Shown one piece after another: positions 20,224 to 28,849 of a stretch of DNA of 39,041 bases. The stretch lies in IMG/VR virus record IMGVR_UViG_3300050821_007639, positions 1 to 39,041 of that record; one strand, 5' to 3'. The position numbers and the translations under genes are program-made. The notes under the pieces are model-generated. The model ran no database searches, was not told where the DNA came from, and was given only the letters and a program-made list of their open reading frames with translations. The DNA is from a virus. Each line of letters opens with the position of its first letter. Position 1 is the stretch's first letter.

Positions 20224-22749
20224 ATGCCGCCGGGGCCCACTGCGCTGCAGCAGGCCGGGGCGCGCCCCTCGGCCGAGCCGAAGGGCGCGCCGCTCTTCAA
20301 CGACCGGTTCTTTACCGGGCTGTGGACGCAGCGCAACATCCTGCGCGATCCTTCCGGCGTGGTCACGGAGCGCTGGTACGGCGGCCGGCCGGACGCGCTG
20401 CTGGACGGCCTGAACGTCGAGCTGACGAATCGCCTGACCCTCGCGCGCGCGCCGGGTTCGACGGCCTACTCCTCCGCGACGCTGTCGCAGGGCGTGAATT
20501 CCTTCTACAGCTTCAAGCAATTTGGAACCAGCACCGAAACGATCACGGTGATGGCGGACACGCCGGCGGTTCTGTATGCGATCAATCCCACGTCCAAAAC
20601 CACGGTGCTGACGAAGGCGCCCGGCGCGGGCGCGTCCTTTCTGATCGGCGCCGGCAACGTGCTCTACATCGGCGACGGCGTGGAGCAGCAGGCCTGGACA
20701 CCGCTCGGCGGCCTGCGCAATTGGGGCGTGGGGCGCGGCGGCGGCGCCGCATCCTCGGCCGCCTATGCGGGCGCCGGTTCCAGCGTGGCGAGCGGTGGCG
20801 GGGCCGCGTGGAGCAATCCCGGCAACGCGACCGGCGCGCCCGATTTGGCGTACGCCACCGCGACCGGTCCGGGCGGCAATGCCGCGACCGATTATTTACG
20901 GCTGACCACTTATGCGATCAGCCTGGCGGGATCGCTCGGCGGAATTCAAATCGCGATCACTCTCAAGGTGAGCGCCAATGTGTTCGGTAACCTGTTGAAC
21001 GCCCAGTTGACTCTGAACGGAAACCGCGTGGGCGTGGCCAAGGTACAGCGGCTCCTGGGCGCCGGGCCGTTTACGATCACGCTCGGCGGCCCGAACGATC
21101 TCTGGGGGACGAACCTCACCTCCGCGCAGGTGAGCGTAAACAATGCGAATTTCGGCGTGGATATTTGGGCCACGCCTTTCAGTAGCATCCTTTTCAGCGT
21201 AGACGCCGCGCAGATCACCGGCTACCAGACCGGCACCCCTCCCACCGTGGCGCTGGTCGCTGGTGGATTTAGCCCCGCCCCTGCGACCGGCTATAAATAC
21301 GTGGTGGCCTATGCGAACGGCAGCAATACCGTCGTGGGGCAGGCTTCGATACCCTCCGCGCTGATCAAGCCGGATGCCACGCATTCCGTGCAGGTGAGCC
21401 TCGTCGCGTCGACGGATCCGCAGGTGACTCAGATCTACGTGTTTCGCACCTTGGATGGCGGCGCGACCTATTACAATTTGCCGAGCTCGCCCTATCCGAA
21501 CACGACGGGCAATATCACCGACAGCGCGGCGGATTCGACGCTTCAGCTATTTCAACAGGCGGATCTGAACGGATTAAACACGCCACCGCCGTTTGGCTTC
21601 ACGGCATTCGAGTTTCACATGGGCCACATCTGGGGCGCGGTGGGAAACACGCTGTATTACTCCGTGGGCAGCGATCTCGGATTAATTCTGGGAAATGGGA
21701 ACGAAGGATTTCCGCCGGCGAATTTCTTCACGTTTCCCTCGGCGATCACGCGCCTGCTCAGCCTTAGTACCGTGGCCGGCGCGGGATTGATCGTGTTCAC
21801 GACGTCGGATGTCTATGTGATTCTCGGCAACGGTACGGCGCTGGCGGTGCTGAACGGCGCGACGGGGATTACGGTGTTTTACGCCGCGCCGCTGCTGAAG
21901 AAAGTGGGCCTGCCGAATTACAACGCGCTCGATGCGCGCGGCGCCATCGTGTACATGATGACGAACGACGGCCGCGTGATCTCGTTCAACCCGAATTCGC
22001 AGATCATCTACACGGACCCGGAAAAAGCGCTGAATGAAATCGGCTTCGCGATCGGCGCGCCGCCGCCGGCGAGTTCGATCACGCTGACGGGCGGCACGCT
22101 CGCGAGCTTCACGCCCTCGAGCACCTATGTCAGCTGGCACGGCGCGGGGTCGGCGGACCAGGCGTTGTATGTCTCGGACGGGTCGACGGGCTGGTTTCGG
22201 TGCAATCCGAATCAGCAGCCGGATGGCGGCGCGGTCTGGTCGGCGAAGCGCAACATTGTGGGTGGATGTTCGGCCGTGCAATCGATTGAGACGTCTCCCG
22301 GCGTTTACCAGCTCCTGATCGGGCCGCCCTCCAGCGGCGGGTCGGTGCTTTATCGCGATCCGACGGTGTTTGCCGACAACACCTCGGCCTATTCCGCGAA
22401 GGCGCGCTTCGGCGCGAACGTCTTAGCGCATCCCGGCCAGGTGGCGAATCCGGAATTCGTGACCTGCGATTTTGCCGCGGTGGGCAGCCAGCCGACCGTG
22501 CAGGTGCTCTTCGACGAGCTTGACGCCGCGTTCACGACACTTTCGGTGACAACGCAGGACCCGCCGCAACTTACGGCGCCGTCGTCCGTGTTCGCAAATC
22601 GCTACGATGTGCGCCAGGCGGCGAGCGGAACGCAGATCCCGGCCGCGTGCCGCTACATGCAGCTCTGGGTGGATTTTGGAAATACGGACACGGTGCAGAA
22701 CGAAATTTTAACGCTCTGCCCCTTTGGCAGTTATGAGCAGGAAGCCTGA
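20224..22749 (+). CDS. Large tail nozzle / tubular protein
   Basis: This encodes 841 residues. After an N-terminal arm it shows the pattern of nozzle proteins of short tails: FFTGLWTQRNILRDPSGV and RWYGGRPDALLDGLNVEL at the start, a long beta-propeller-like body with repeated strands (GAGNVLYIGDGVEQQAW, then AFEFHMGHIWGAVGNTLYY and VIFTTSDVYVILGNG-like units) and a final beta sandwich with CRYMQLWVDFGNTDTVQ. In podoviruses such subunits form the tube below the connector. The gene order (connector, then nozzle, then ejection proteins) supports this. Confidence 0.7.
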   Translation: MPPGPTALQQAGARPSAEPKGAPLFNDRFFTGLWTQRNILRDPSGVVTERWYGGRPDALLDGLNVELTNRLTLARAPGSTAYSSATLSQGVNSFYSFKQFGTSTETITVMADTPAVLYAINPTSKTTVLTKAPGAGASFLIGAGNVLYIGDGVEQQAWTPLGGLRNWGVGRGGGAASSAAYAGAGSSVASGGGAAWSNPGNATGAPDLAYATATGPGGNAATDYLRLTTYAISLAGSLGGIQIAITLKVSANVFGNLLNAQLTLNGNRVGVAKVQRLLGAGPFTITLGGPNDLWGTNLTSAQVSVNNANFGVDIWATPFSSILFSVDAAQITGYQTGTPPTVALVAGGFSPAPATGYKYVVAYANGSNTVVGQASIPSALIKPDATHSVQVSLVASTDPQVTQIYVFRTLDGGATYYNLPSSPYPNTTGNITDSAADSTLQLFQQADLNGLNTPPPFGFTAFEFHMGHIWGAVGNTLYYSVGSDLGLILGNGNEGFPPANFFTFPSAITRLLSLSTVAGAGLIVFTTSDVYVILGNGTALAVLNGATGITVFYAAPLLKKVGLPNYNALDARGAIVYMMTNDGRVISFNPNSQIIYTDPEKALNEIGFAIGAPPPASSITLTGGTLASFTPSSTYVSWHGAGSADQALYVSDGSTGWFRCNPNQQPDGGAVWSAKRNIVGGCSAVQSIETSPGVYQLLIGPPSSGGSVLYRDPTVFADNTSAYSAKARFGANVLAHPGQVANPEFVTCDFAAVGSQPTVQVLFDELDAAFTTLSVTTQDPPQLTAPSSVFANRYDVRQAASGTQIPAACRYMQLWVDFGNTDTVQNEILTLCPFGSYEQEA

Positions 22750-22755
22750 TCGATC

Positions 22756-22950
22756 ATGGAATGGGACGCGGGAAAAACGCCGGGAGGGATGCCGCAGGCG
22801 ATTTTTCGCGACGGGGACAAGGTGATCGCGAAGGTCTACATGTCCCCGGATAACGCTGTGCTGCGGTTCGTGCTGCTCGAGCTGGAAGACGCCGGGCAGT
22901 TGAAGATCGATGCGGCGCACAAAATCCTCGATTTCCGGAGGAAGAAATAA
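22756..22950 (+). CDS. Small hypothetical protein
   Basis: This encodes 64 residues; AGGAAG lies upstream of ATG 22756. It looks beta-rich then helical (KVIAKVYMSPDNAVLRFVLLELEDAG) and ends in RRKK. It stops directly before the next start. It is unrecognised, probably a tail-assembly accessory. Confidence 0.55.
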   Translation: MEWDAGKTPGGMPQAIFRDGDKVIAKVYMSPDNAVLRFVLLELEDAGQLKIDAAHKILDFRRKK

Positions 22951-23100
22951 ATGCCGATCAAAGCGTACTTCGGGGGCAAGGGCGAAAAGGTGATGCGCCA
23001 GCTGGTGCGAGAACACGGCGCGAAAAAGGCCAAGCAAATTTTCTACGCGACCGCAAACAAGATCGGCGCGAGCGTCAAGCCGAAACATCGCAAGGATTAG
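22951..23100 (+). CDS. Small conserved phage protein (GEKVM / FYATANK type)
   Basis: This encodes 49 residues, with GGAGG upstream. The product contains GKGEKVMRQLVREHGAKKAKQ and FYATANKIG, a pattern I associate with tiny basic phage proteins found next to tail genes; their function is unknown. It is too short for a default ORF cut-off but has a clear ribosome-binding site and abuts its neighbour. Confidence 0.65.
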   Translation: MPIKAYFGGKGEKVMRQLVREHGAKKAKQIFYATANKIGASVKPKHRKD

Positions 23101-23142
23101 GGGCCGCCCAGGTCCCTGGCAAGGGGAGCCTGGGGATAATTT

Positions 23143-23343
23143 ATGCCGGAGCATTTTCCAAAGCGGACGCTTGAGGCGCTGTGTTGGTGCAACACCTGCG
23201 GAAAAAACACGATGCACCGGATCGACGATGGCCGGCGCGGTCCTTGCCAGGAGCACGCTGCGAAGGTGACGTCGAAGCGCGAGCCGGCGCCGGAATCGGG
23301 AAATTTGTTCCCCGTGGAAACTGATGCAACAAAAGGGACTTGA
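23143..23343 (+). CDS. Small zinc-finger protein
   Basis: This encodes 66 residues. CWCNTCGKNTMHR followed by GRRGPCQEH gives a C-x2-C...H...C type zinc site in the first half; the rest is charged. Short zinc proteins of this style are common in phage structural regions. Its last codon overlaps the -35 box of the promoter at 23340. Confidence 0.6.
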   Translation: MPEHFPKRTLEALCWCNTCGKNTMHRIDDGRRGPCQEHAAKVTSKREPAPESGNLFPVETDATKGT

Positions 23344-23368
23344 CTTGTGGTATGAGCTACCATACCAT
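23340..23368 (+). promoter_or_regulatory. Promoter for the membrane-protein/GNAT pair
   Basis: TTGACT (23340-23345), a 17-base spacer and TACCAT (23363-23368). The operator fills the spacer, so a bound repressor would occlude polymerase directly. ATG 23377 follows the -10 by 8 bases with no Shine-Dalgarno sequence. Confidence 0.5.
23348..23362. promoter_or_regulatory. Operator 3 (TGGTAT-N3-CTACCA), membrane/GNAT pair
   Basis: This is the same inverted repeat as at 946, with one mismatch in the left arm and centre GAG. It lies between the -35 and -10 elements. Confidence 0.65.
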
Positions 23369-23376
23369 CCGCGTTC

Positions 23377-23514
23377 ATGGAAGAGTCGCAGGATGAAGAA
23401 ATCGCGGAAATGAAGCGGGCGCTGGACTTAAGCCTGCTGATTTTCATGATCGCGCTGTTTTTGGCCATCGCGGGGGCGGCGATTTGGGTATCTCGATTGA
23501 TCCATCTCATCTGA
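23377..23514 (+). CDS. Small single-pass membrane protein under operator control
   Basis: This encodes 45 residues. An acidic N-terminus (MEESQDEEIAEMKRA) precedes one transmembrane helix (LSLLIFMIALFLAIAGAAIWV) and a short basic tail. It is the first gene after an operator-controlled promoter within the tail region, so it can be expressed independently. Its start codon lies 8 bases from the -10 box, suggesting leaderless translation. Possible roles include holin-like, superinfection-exclusion or host-modifying activity; none is shown. It overlaps the GNAT gene. Confidence 0.6.
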   Translation: MEESQDEEIAEMKRALDLSLLIFMIALFLAIAGAAIWVSRLIHLI

Positions 23515-23924
23515 ATACGGTGCGGGAGCGCTCCGGCTGGAAACTCCGGACGGCGCACGCGAGCGACGACGCCGAATTGCTGGCGCGGTGGATCGCGGCC
23601 GATCCGGATCATGCGGGCCGCGTAAGCGCGACCGAATGGCTGGCGAAACGGAAGGGCGTGCAAAATCTGCTGGCGATCGATGGTGATGGCCCGCTCCTTT
23701 TCCTGCATTGCTCGAATGCGATGCGCCTGGACATTCAGTTCGCGCCCGATTCGGAATTACGAACCGCGCGGGCTTTGCTGAGCGGCCTGCCGTTCCTGGT
23801 GAAAACTTTCGGCGCACAGGGTTATCGCGAGCTGATTTATGAGAGCCGGTCGCCGCGGCTTGTGAAATTTTTGGAGAGGATCGGTTTTCGTGAAACGAGC
23901 ACCGAACACGTCCTCGCGCTTTAA
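23484..23924 (+). CDS. GNAT-like acetyltransferase-fold protein
   Basis: This encodes 146 residues from TTG 23484; GTG 23520 is an alternative. The order strand-helix-strand with PLLFLHCSNAMRLDIQFAP, a central helix (ELRTARALLSGLPFLVKTFGAQGY) and the C-terminal SPRLVKFLERIGFRE fits the GNAT fold, whose last segment ends in FxxxxGF. The usual acetyl-CoA signature (Q/R-x-x-G-x-A/G) is not evident, so it may be divergent or inactive. It is cotranscribed with the small membrane gene and overlaps the next gene by 35 bases. Confidence 0.6.
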   Translation: MGISIDPSHLNTVRERSGWKLRTAHASDDAELLARWIAADPDHAGRVSATEWLAKRKGVQNLLAIDGDGPLLFLHCSNAMRLDIQFAPDSELRTARALLSGLPFLVKTFGAQGYRELIYESRSPRLVKFLERIGFRETSTEHVLAL

Positions 23925-24660
23925 ACCGGAGTCTCCCGTTCACGGTGAGCCCGTTCAGGGATCCCCGCAGTCCCCGCCGCTGCACCGGCTGCCGTCGCGC
24001 GTTCAGATTCTGCGCGCGACGGCGCCGCGGCGCTCTCACGTCGGGATCAATTGGAAAAACTGCGGCGCCTCGGCCGCGCAGAATCAGCTCTCGCAGGAGC
24101 AGGCGAATTTCTACCAGGAACTCTCCGCGAATTACGCCACGGTGTTTCCGGAGCAGCAATCCATCCTGGCTTCCCTTACGAGTGAATTTACTCCCATCCT
24201 GAACGCCGGGCCGAACCAGACCGGCTTCTCCGCGCCGGAAGAGGCGGCGCTGCGCACACAGGCCTCGGACACGACGGCGCGCGCGGCCCAGGAGGCCGAC
24301 GTCGCGCTCGGCGGCAAGGAAGCCTCGATGGGCGACGCGTCGATCCCGTCCGGCGCAAAGCTGCAGCTCGAGTCGGGCCTGCTGAACAGCGCGGCCGAGG
24401 AAAATGCGGGGCTGCAGAACCAGATCACCCAGGAAGATTACGCCGTGGGCCGCGAAAATTTCCTGAACGCGGCCGGCGCGCTGGATACGGCGGCCGGGCT
24501 GCAGAACCCGAACGCCTTCGCCGGCGCCGCGACGTCCGCGGGCAGCGCGGCCAACACCACGATGAACGACATCACTCAGGAAAATCAGGCCTGGATGGGG
24601 CCGGTGTTCGGGATGCTCGGCGGGATCGGCAGCGCGGTGGCGGGCATATGGGCGGGATAA
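23890..24660 (+). CDS. Putative internal virion / ejection protein, small
   Basis: This encodes 256 residues from GTG 23890. It has a basic, Pro-rich N-terminus and a long helical, Ala/Gln-rich body (SQEQANFYQELSANYATVFP, then EEAALRTQASDTTARAAQEA). The C-terminus is small and hydrophobic (MLGGIGSAVAGIWAG), resembling a membrane-inserting tail. The position after nozzle genes and before two larger proteins matches T7 gp14-like ejection proteins. Function is inferred from context. Confidence 0.6.
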   Translation: MKRAPNTSSRFKPESPVHGEPVQGSPQSPPLHRLPSRVQILRATAPRRSHVGINWKNCGASAAQNQLSQEQANFYQELSANYATVFPEQQSILASLTSEFTPILNAGPNQTGFSAPEEAALRTQASDTTARAAQEADVALGGKEASMGDASIPSGAKLQLESGLLNSAAEENAGLQNQITQEDYAVGRENFLNAAGALDTAAGLQNPNAFAGAATSAGSAANTTMNDITQENQAWMGPVFGMLGGIGSAVAGIWAG

Positions 24661-24664
24661 CTTG

Positions 24665-25114
24665 ATGGATCGACTCGAGGCACTGGCGGATGCGGTGATG
24701 CAGCTGAACGGCTGGGCCGATCCGACGTCGCAGGCCTACCAGGACCGGAACCCGCTGCTGCTGCGGGCATATTCGCTGACGCGGGCGCAGGCGCAGGACG
24801 AGCGCGGGGTGCGCGTCTTCACGTCGCTCCTGGGCGGGTACCGCGCGGCGCTGAACGACCTCTTCGAAAAGTGCGGCGGCCAGTCCCGCGCGAAGCTGGC
24901 CCAGGAAGCGCCGCTGAAACACCTGCTGGCGGTGCTGGGCGCCGGGCACCCGGTCGCGGAGCGGCGCGTGCTGTTGTTCCTCCGGGCGGCGTTGCACCTC
25001 GACGAGCGCGACGTGTATGCAGGGACGCCGCTCGGCTGGTTTTTGCAGACGAATGCAGACGAGACCGCGGCCCGTGGCGCGTGTGCCGCGGCCCATGGGG
25101 AACAGCATGCCTGA
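24665..25114 (+). CDS. Hypothetical helical protein
   Basis: This encodes 149 residues. It is mostly alpha-helical with many Leu/Ala/Arg (AEALADAVMQLNGW-like start, LLRAYSLTRAQAQ, LLLFLRAALHLDERD). A dispersed palindrome lies in its 3' part (25042-25059). It overlaps the next gene by eight bases. It is probably an assembly or virion-internal protein; no family is recognised. Confidence 0.55.
   Translation: MDRLEALADAVMQLNGWADPTSQAYQDRNPLLLRAYSLTRAQAQDERGVRVFTSLLGGYRAALNDLFEKCGGQSRAKLAQEAPLKHLLAVLGAGHPVAERRVLLFLRAALHLDERDVYAGTPLGWFLQTNADETAARGACAAAHGEQHA
25042..25059. repeat. Dispersed 18-bp palindrome, copy 5
   Basis: TTTGCAGACGAATGCAGA matches the consensus at 15 of 18 positions. TGCAGACGA recurs just after it (25054-25062). 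Confidence 0.55.
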
Positions 25115-26852
25115 CGCGACGACCACCTCGCCGGAATCGGCCGCGGCGGCCGGGGTCCTCTCCGGCGCCGGCGACGCTGGAAACCTGCCGCTGACGCCGA
25201 ATGCGGCCGCGCCCTCGCAGCCGATGGCGCCCGCGGCGCCGGCGCAGGACGAGCATTCGCGCGTCGGGCAAATCTTTCACGGGATCCTGAGCACGCTGGC
25301 GCCGCCGGCCACCGAGCCGTCGATCGACGCCTCCGGGAAGATTACGGAACAGCCGGTGCACCGCACCGGCGGCGAATGGGCGCGGCGGCTGATCGCCGGC
25401 GCGCTGACGGGCGCGGCCTCCGGAGCCGCGGCGCCGGCGCGGCCCGGGGCGGGCCCGCTCGCGGGCCTGGGCGCGGGATTCGAGGGCGAGACGCGCGCGC
25501 TCCAGGCGCAGGATGAAGCGAAGCGCGCGCACCTGCAGCAGAACTTCGAGAACCAGGAGAAACAGAAAACGCAGGCCACCGAGGACCAGCTGCGTCAGGC
25601 GCAGACCGCGTACTACACCACGCAAAACGCCTCGCTCGGCTTCGAAATGGCGCGGCAAAAGGCCAAGGCCAGCGAGGATGCGCTGAATTCCTTCAACGCC
25701 TTCGAAAAAACCGTGGGCGCCTCGCCGGACAACGCGGACCTCGGCGTCTTTCCGGACATGAACGCGGTGCTGGCCTATCGCAAGGAGCATCCGGAGCTGG
25801 TGCAGCAAATCGGCGGGAACCACTCGAGCGGGCAAATCCTGGCCGTGCCGAATCTGGCGCAGGGCGAGGATGGGAACTGGGTCTACCAGGGCGTGCACGC
25901 CGCGATCGTGCATCCGGACATGATGGATCGCAGCGCCGAGGAATATTTCGGCGGCGCGGACAAGATTCCGCCGGTGAGCTACTTCATTCCCGGGAAGATG
26001 GGCAAGGACGGCAAGATGGAGCCGGGCACCTGGGGCACTTTTCAGCCGGCGCCGGGCACGCCGGTAAAGGATCTGCTGCCCTGGGTCATGAAGGGCAACG
26101 CGGACGCGGCGAAAGATTCGCTGCAGATGACGCAGATTGCCGCCGCCACGGAACACGAAAAGCAAGCCACCACCGGCGAAGAGCTGAGCAACCAGATCAA
26201 GGAACGCGAGCTGTCCGGCGCGGGCGCCGTCGACGAGCTCGGCAAGCCGCTGCCGGCGCTCGATCCCGACCCCGAAAAATCGATCAAGATGCGCGAGACG
26301 CGGCGCACCGCGTTCGACAAAGACTACGTCAAGGACGCGAACCAGCTCGAGCAGTCCTACAAGCAGATGGAGTCGATTCTCGACCGCGCGCGCGCCGGGA
26401 AAATGACGGGCGCGGATTCCGTGGTGGGCCTCTTTAACGCGATCGGGATCTCGAGCGCGCCGTTGAAGGGCCGCGGCTTCCGGATCAATTCGAACATCGT
26501 GGGCGAGCATGCCGGCGCGCGCAATATCTGGCAGGGCATGGCCGCCAATCTGTCCAAGCTGACGCCGAACGGCAGCGGGGAAGTGGTCACGCCGGCGCAG
26601 CTGCAAAGCTATCAGACGATTCTGGCCCAGGCGCGGCACGATCTGTACGTCACCATGGCGAAAGAAGCCGAACGGCAAGGCCTGGCCAAGGATTTCCTGC
26701 CGCGGTCGACGGCGAACGGCGCGGCCATCGATCCCGGCACGATGCGGATTTTTCTGGATAGCTATGGCGGCAGCATTCCGGATGCCGCGGCCGCGGCCGG
26801 GAAATTCGGCTGGGGTCCGCCGGCCGCGCCCGCCGGGCAGACGGTGCAGTAG
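25107..26852 (+). CDS. Putative internal virion / ejection protein, middle
   Basis: This encodes 581 residues from ATG 25107; ATG 25095 is an alternative. It has a low-complexity Ala/Pro-rich N-terminus, then a coiled-coil region (EAKRAHLQQNFENQEKQKTQ near residue 145), a folded middle and a C-terminal helical domain (QLQSYQTILAQARHDLYVTM). Large proteins with such layouts after the nozzle gene are usually ejected into the periplasm with the DNA. The order small, middle and large mirrors T7 gp14-gp15-gp16. The assignment is positional. Confidence 0.55.
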   Translation: MPDATTTSPESAAAAGVLSGAGDAGNLPLTPNAAAPSQPMAPAAPAQDEHSRVGQIFHGILSTLAPPATEPSIDASGKITEQPVHRTGGEWARRLIAGALTGAASGAAAPARPGAGPLAGLGAGFEGETRALQAQDEAKRAHLQQNFENQEKQKTQATEDQLRQAQTAYYTTQNASLGFEMARQKAKASEDALNSFNAFEKTVGASPDNADLGVFPDMNAVLAYRKEHPELVQQIGGNHSSGQILAVPNLAQGEDGNWVYQGVHAAIVHPDMMDRSAEEYFGGADKIPPVSYFIPGKMGKDGKMEPGTWGTFQPAPGTPVKDLLPWVMKGNADAAKDSLQMTQIAAATEHEKQATTGEELSNQIKERELSGAGAVDELGKPLPALDPDPEKSIKMRETRRTAFDKDYVKDANQLEQSYKQMESILDRARAGKMTGADSVVGLFNAIGISSAPLKGRGFRINSNIVGEHAGARNIWQGMAANLSKLTPNGSGEVVTPAQLQSYQTILAQARHDLYVTMAKEAERQGLAKDFLPRSTANGAAIDPGTMRIFLDSYGGSIPDAAAAAGKFGWGPPAAPAGQTVQ

Positions 26853-26869
26853 GACAGCCTGGGATAAAA

Positions 26870-28597
26870 ATGTCAGCGATGGAACAGGCCTTTGCGGCCC
26901 TCGCGAAACAAGCCCCGAATGGAGGCGCGCCCTCCATGTCCGGTTCCGCGGCCACCATACCCCCGCGCCCGGCAAGTGCGCCTTCTCCGAGCGGCGTTCC
27001 GAACGGAAGCGGAGCGCCGCCGGCGGGGAGTTCCTCCGGGAATCCGATGCTGGACGCGTTTCAGCATCTCGCGGCCAATCCGGAGCTGGGACTTCCGCCG
27101 CAGCCGAGGACGCCGGGTTCGTTTGGCGCGTTCGACGAACCCAACGAGCGCGAAATTTTCGACGGGCCGATGGATAAGGGCTTCCAGGAAGGCCTGGCGC
27201 AATCGTTCGGCTTTCGCGAGGCGAATCCCACGGTCTCGCAGATGGCGAACGATCTCTGGGACAACCTTACCGAAGGCGCGAAAAATAATTTTCAGGAGCT
27301 GCGGAAAATCGGTTTGCCGGAAAATCCCGGATCGTTCGAATCGGGGGCGCACACCGTCGTCGCCGGCGCGCTGACGCCCATCAGCATGATCGGCCAGGGA
27401 ATCATCGGCATGGTGAAGGCCGCCCCGACAGCCCTGGGGCAGATCGAGAGCGGCCTGGCGAATCCGGAGGCCGACGCCGACGGCGTGACCGGGCGGCAGC
27501 GCGTCGGCCGCGGGATTGGCACGCTCCTGGGCCTGGTGGCGCAGGTGGCGATCGCCCGCGAAGGCGAGAAGGCCGGCGCCGCGCTGAAGACGGGCGTGAT
27601 GGGCGAGAAGCTCCAGGAGGCGGCGGCTGGCCCCGGCAATGCCATGGTGCGCGCGCGGAAGGCGAACTACGCGTTCGGCAAAAATCCGGGAGACTATCTC
27701 GTCGACGAGCCGGTGAAGCCGCCGATCAATCCGACCCGCCTGGGTCAGCTCGAGAATATTCGCACGCAAAATGTGGCGCACGGCGAAGCGCTGCACACGC
27801 AGATCAACAATCTGCTGCGCGGCGCCGACCAGGTGGGCGGGATCATGCCGGACGGCCAGGTGCGTATGGTGCCGCAGCTGCTCGATTGGTTCACGGGAGT
27901 CGAGAATGCGGCGGAGGAAACCAAGCGAGACCTGCAGAAACAATCGGGCGCGCCGAGCCGCGCGAAGATCGCCAAGGCCGTGAATGAAATGCGGGACGAT
28001 ATCCTGCAGGAGCATGACATCGAGGGTAAGCCGACCCGGCCGAAGCAGGCGCTGGCGACGCCCACGGAAGTGAACAACATCAAGAAATCGCTGGGCGGCC
28101 GGCCGAACTGGCGGCTAATCACCGATCCGGACGCGGCGGAGACCGCGGCGATCAAGGATCGCTTCGTCAAGAAAACGTACGGCAAACTGCGCGAGCTGGT
28201 CGACGGCGCCGTGGGCGGCCCGGCCGGGAAACGCGTGAACGATCTGAACCGGCGCTACTCGAATGCGATCGAGTTTCGCGAGCTGCTCGACGATGAAATC
28301 GCCAAGGAAAAAGGCACGGGTGGTGACAATGCGCTGAAGCGCAAGCTGGAATGGCTGGGCGCGGGATCGACGGCCTTCAGCCATCCTTACCTGGCCGCGA
28401 CGCTGGCGTTGAACCGCATGCTGCGCTCGGTGCCCGGGCGGGTGATTCAGGCGAAGGGGCTCGCGGCGGCTGGCGCTGCCTTGCGATCTCCCGCCGCTCG
28501 AGTCGTCGCCCCGGCAGCGGGCGCAGCGGCGGGGGCGGTTCCGGCGGTGAGCGCGGCCGCGCGGCGGGTTCTGGGCGGACAGGAGGAAACACAATGA
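26870..28597 (+). CDS. Putative internal virion / ejection protein, large
   Basis: This encodes 575 residues. After a disordered Pro/Gly/Ser N-terminus (about 1-75) there is an amphipathic region and a Gly/Ala-rich segment (ALTPISMIGQGIIGMVKAAP) that could cross a membrane. A helical, charged C-terminal half follows (QKQSGAPSRAKIAKAVNEMR). The final 60 residues are Ala/Val/Arg-rich and hydrophobic (LAAAGAALRSPAARVVAPAA). No lysozyme or transglycosylase motif is visible, unlike T7 gp16. It overlaps the Tad2 start by four bases. Confidence 0.55.
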   Translation: MSAMEQAFAALAKQAPNGGAPSMSGSAATIPPRPASAPSPSGVPNGSGAPPAGSSSGNPMLDAFQHLAANPELGLPPQPRTPGSFGAFDEPNEREIFDGPMDKGFQEGLAQSFGFREANPTVSQMANDLWDNLTEGAKNNFQELRKIGLPENPGSFESGAHTVVAGALTPISMIGQGIIGMVKAAPTALGQIESGLANPEADADGVTGRQRVGRGIGTLLGLVAQVAIAREGEKAGAALKTGVMGEKLQEAAAGPGNAMVRARKANYAFGKNPGDYLVDEPVKPPINPTRLGQLENIRTQNVAHGEALHTQINNLLRGADQVGGIMPDGQVRMVPQLLDWFTGVENAAEETKRDLQKQSGAPSRAKIAKAVNEMRDDILQEHDIEGKPTRPKQALATPTEVNNIKKSLGGRPNWRLITDPDAAETAAIKDRFVKKTYGKLRELVDGAVGGPAGKRVNDLNRRYSNAIEFRELLDDEIAKEKGTGGDNALKRKLEWLGAGSTAFSHPYLAATLALNRMLRSVPGRVIQAKGLAAAGAALRSPAARVVAPAAGAAAGAVPAVSAAARRVLGGQEETQ

Positions 28598-28848
28598 AAG
28601 GAATCGGCTGGGCCATTGAGCAGATGCGGAACGGCGGCCGGGTCGCGCGGCGAGGCTGGAACGGCAAGAACATGTGGCTCGCGCTGCAGACTCCGGACGT
28701 GAACTCGAAAATGTCGCTGCCGTATGTCTACATGAAAACGGCGGATGAGCACTTGGTGCCCTGGCTCTGCAGCCAGACGGACTTACTCGCCAGCGATTGG
28801 GAAATTGTAGCGGCCGCCGGGCCGGGACAAACCGCGGCGGGCGCTTAG
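28594..28848 (+). CDS. tad2: Tad2 (DUF2829), predicted Thoeris anti-defence sponge
   Basis: This encodes 84 residues, with AGGAGG upstream. It matches DUF2829/Tad2 along its whole length: an N-terminal helix GWAIEQMRNGGRVARRGWNG, the strand KNMWLALQTPD, then MKTADEHLVPWLCSQTDLLASDW. Tad2 proteins form tetramers that trap glycocyclic ADP-ribose made by Thoeris ThsB, and some homologues also bind cyclic dinucleotides. Binding prevents activation of the effector. Together with the Acb2-like gene it suggests the phage meets signalling-based immune systems. It is coupled (ATGA) to the large ejection-like protein, so it is expressed late unless an early promoter exists. Confidence 0.88.
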   Translation: MKGIGWAIEQMRNGGRVARRGWNGKNMWLALQTPDVNSKMSLPYVYMKTADEHLVPWLCSQTDLLASDWEIVAAAGPGQTAAGA

Positions 28849-28849
28849 C

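Noticed and set aside
23108-23135. CCAGG/CCTGG hairpin between small tail genes as a terminator
   Set aside because: Weak stem without a T-run, and it could simply reflect local GC-rich repeats.
24819-26975. 718-residue open frame on the minus strand
   Set aside because: Covers three plus-strand genes with ribosome-binding sites and better amino-acid composition; it is a shadow.
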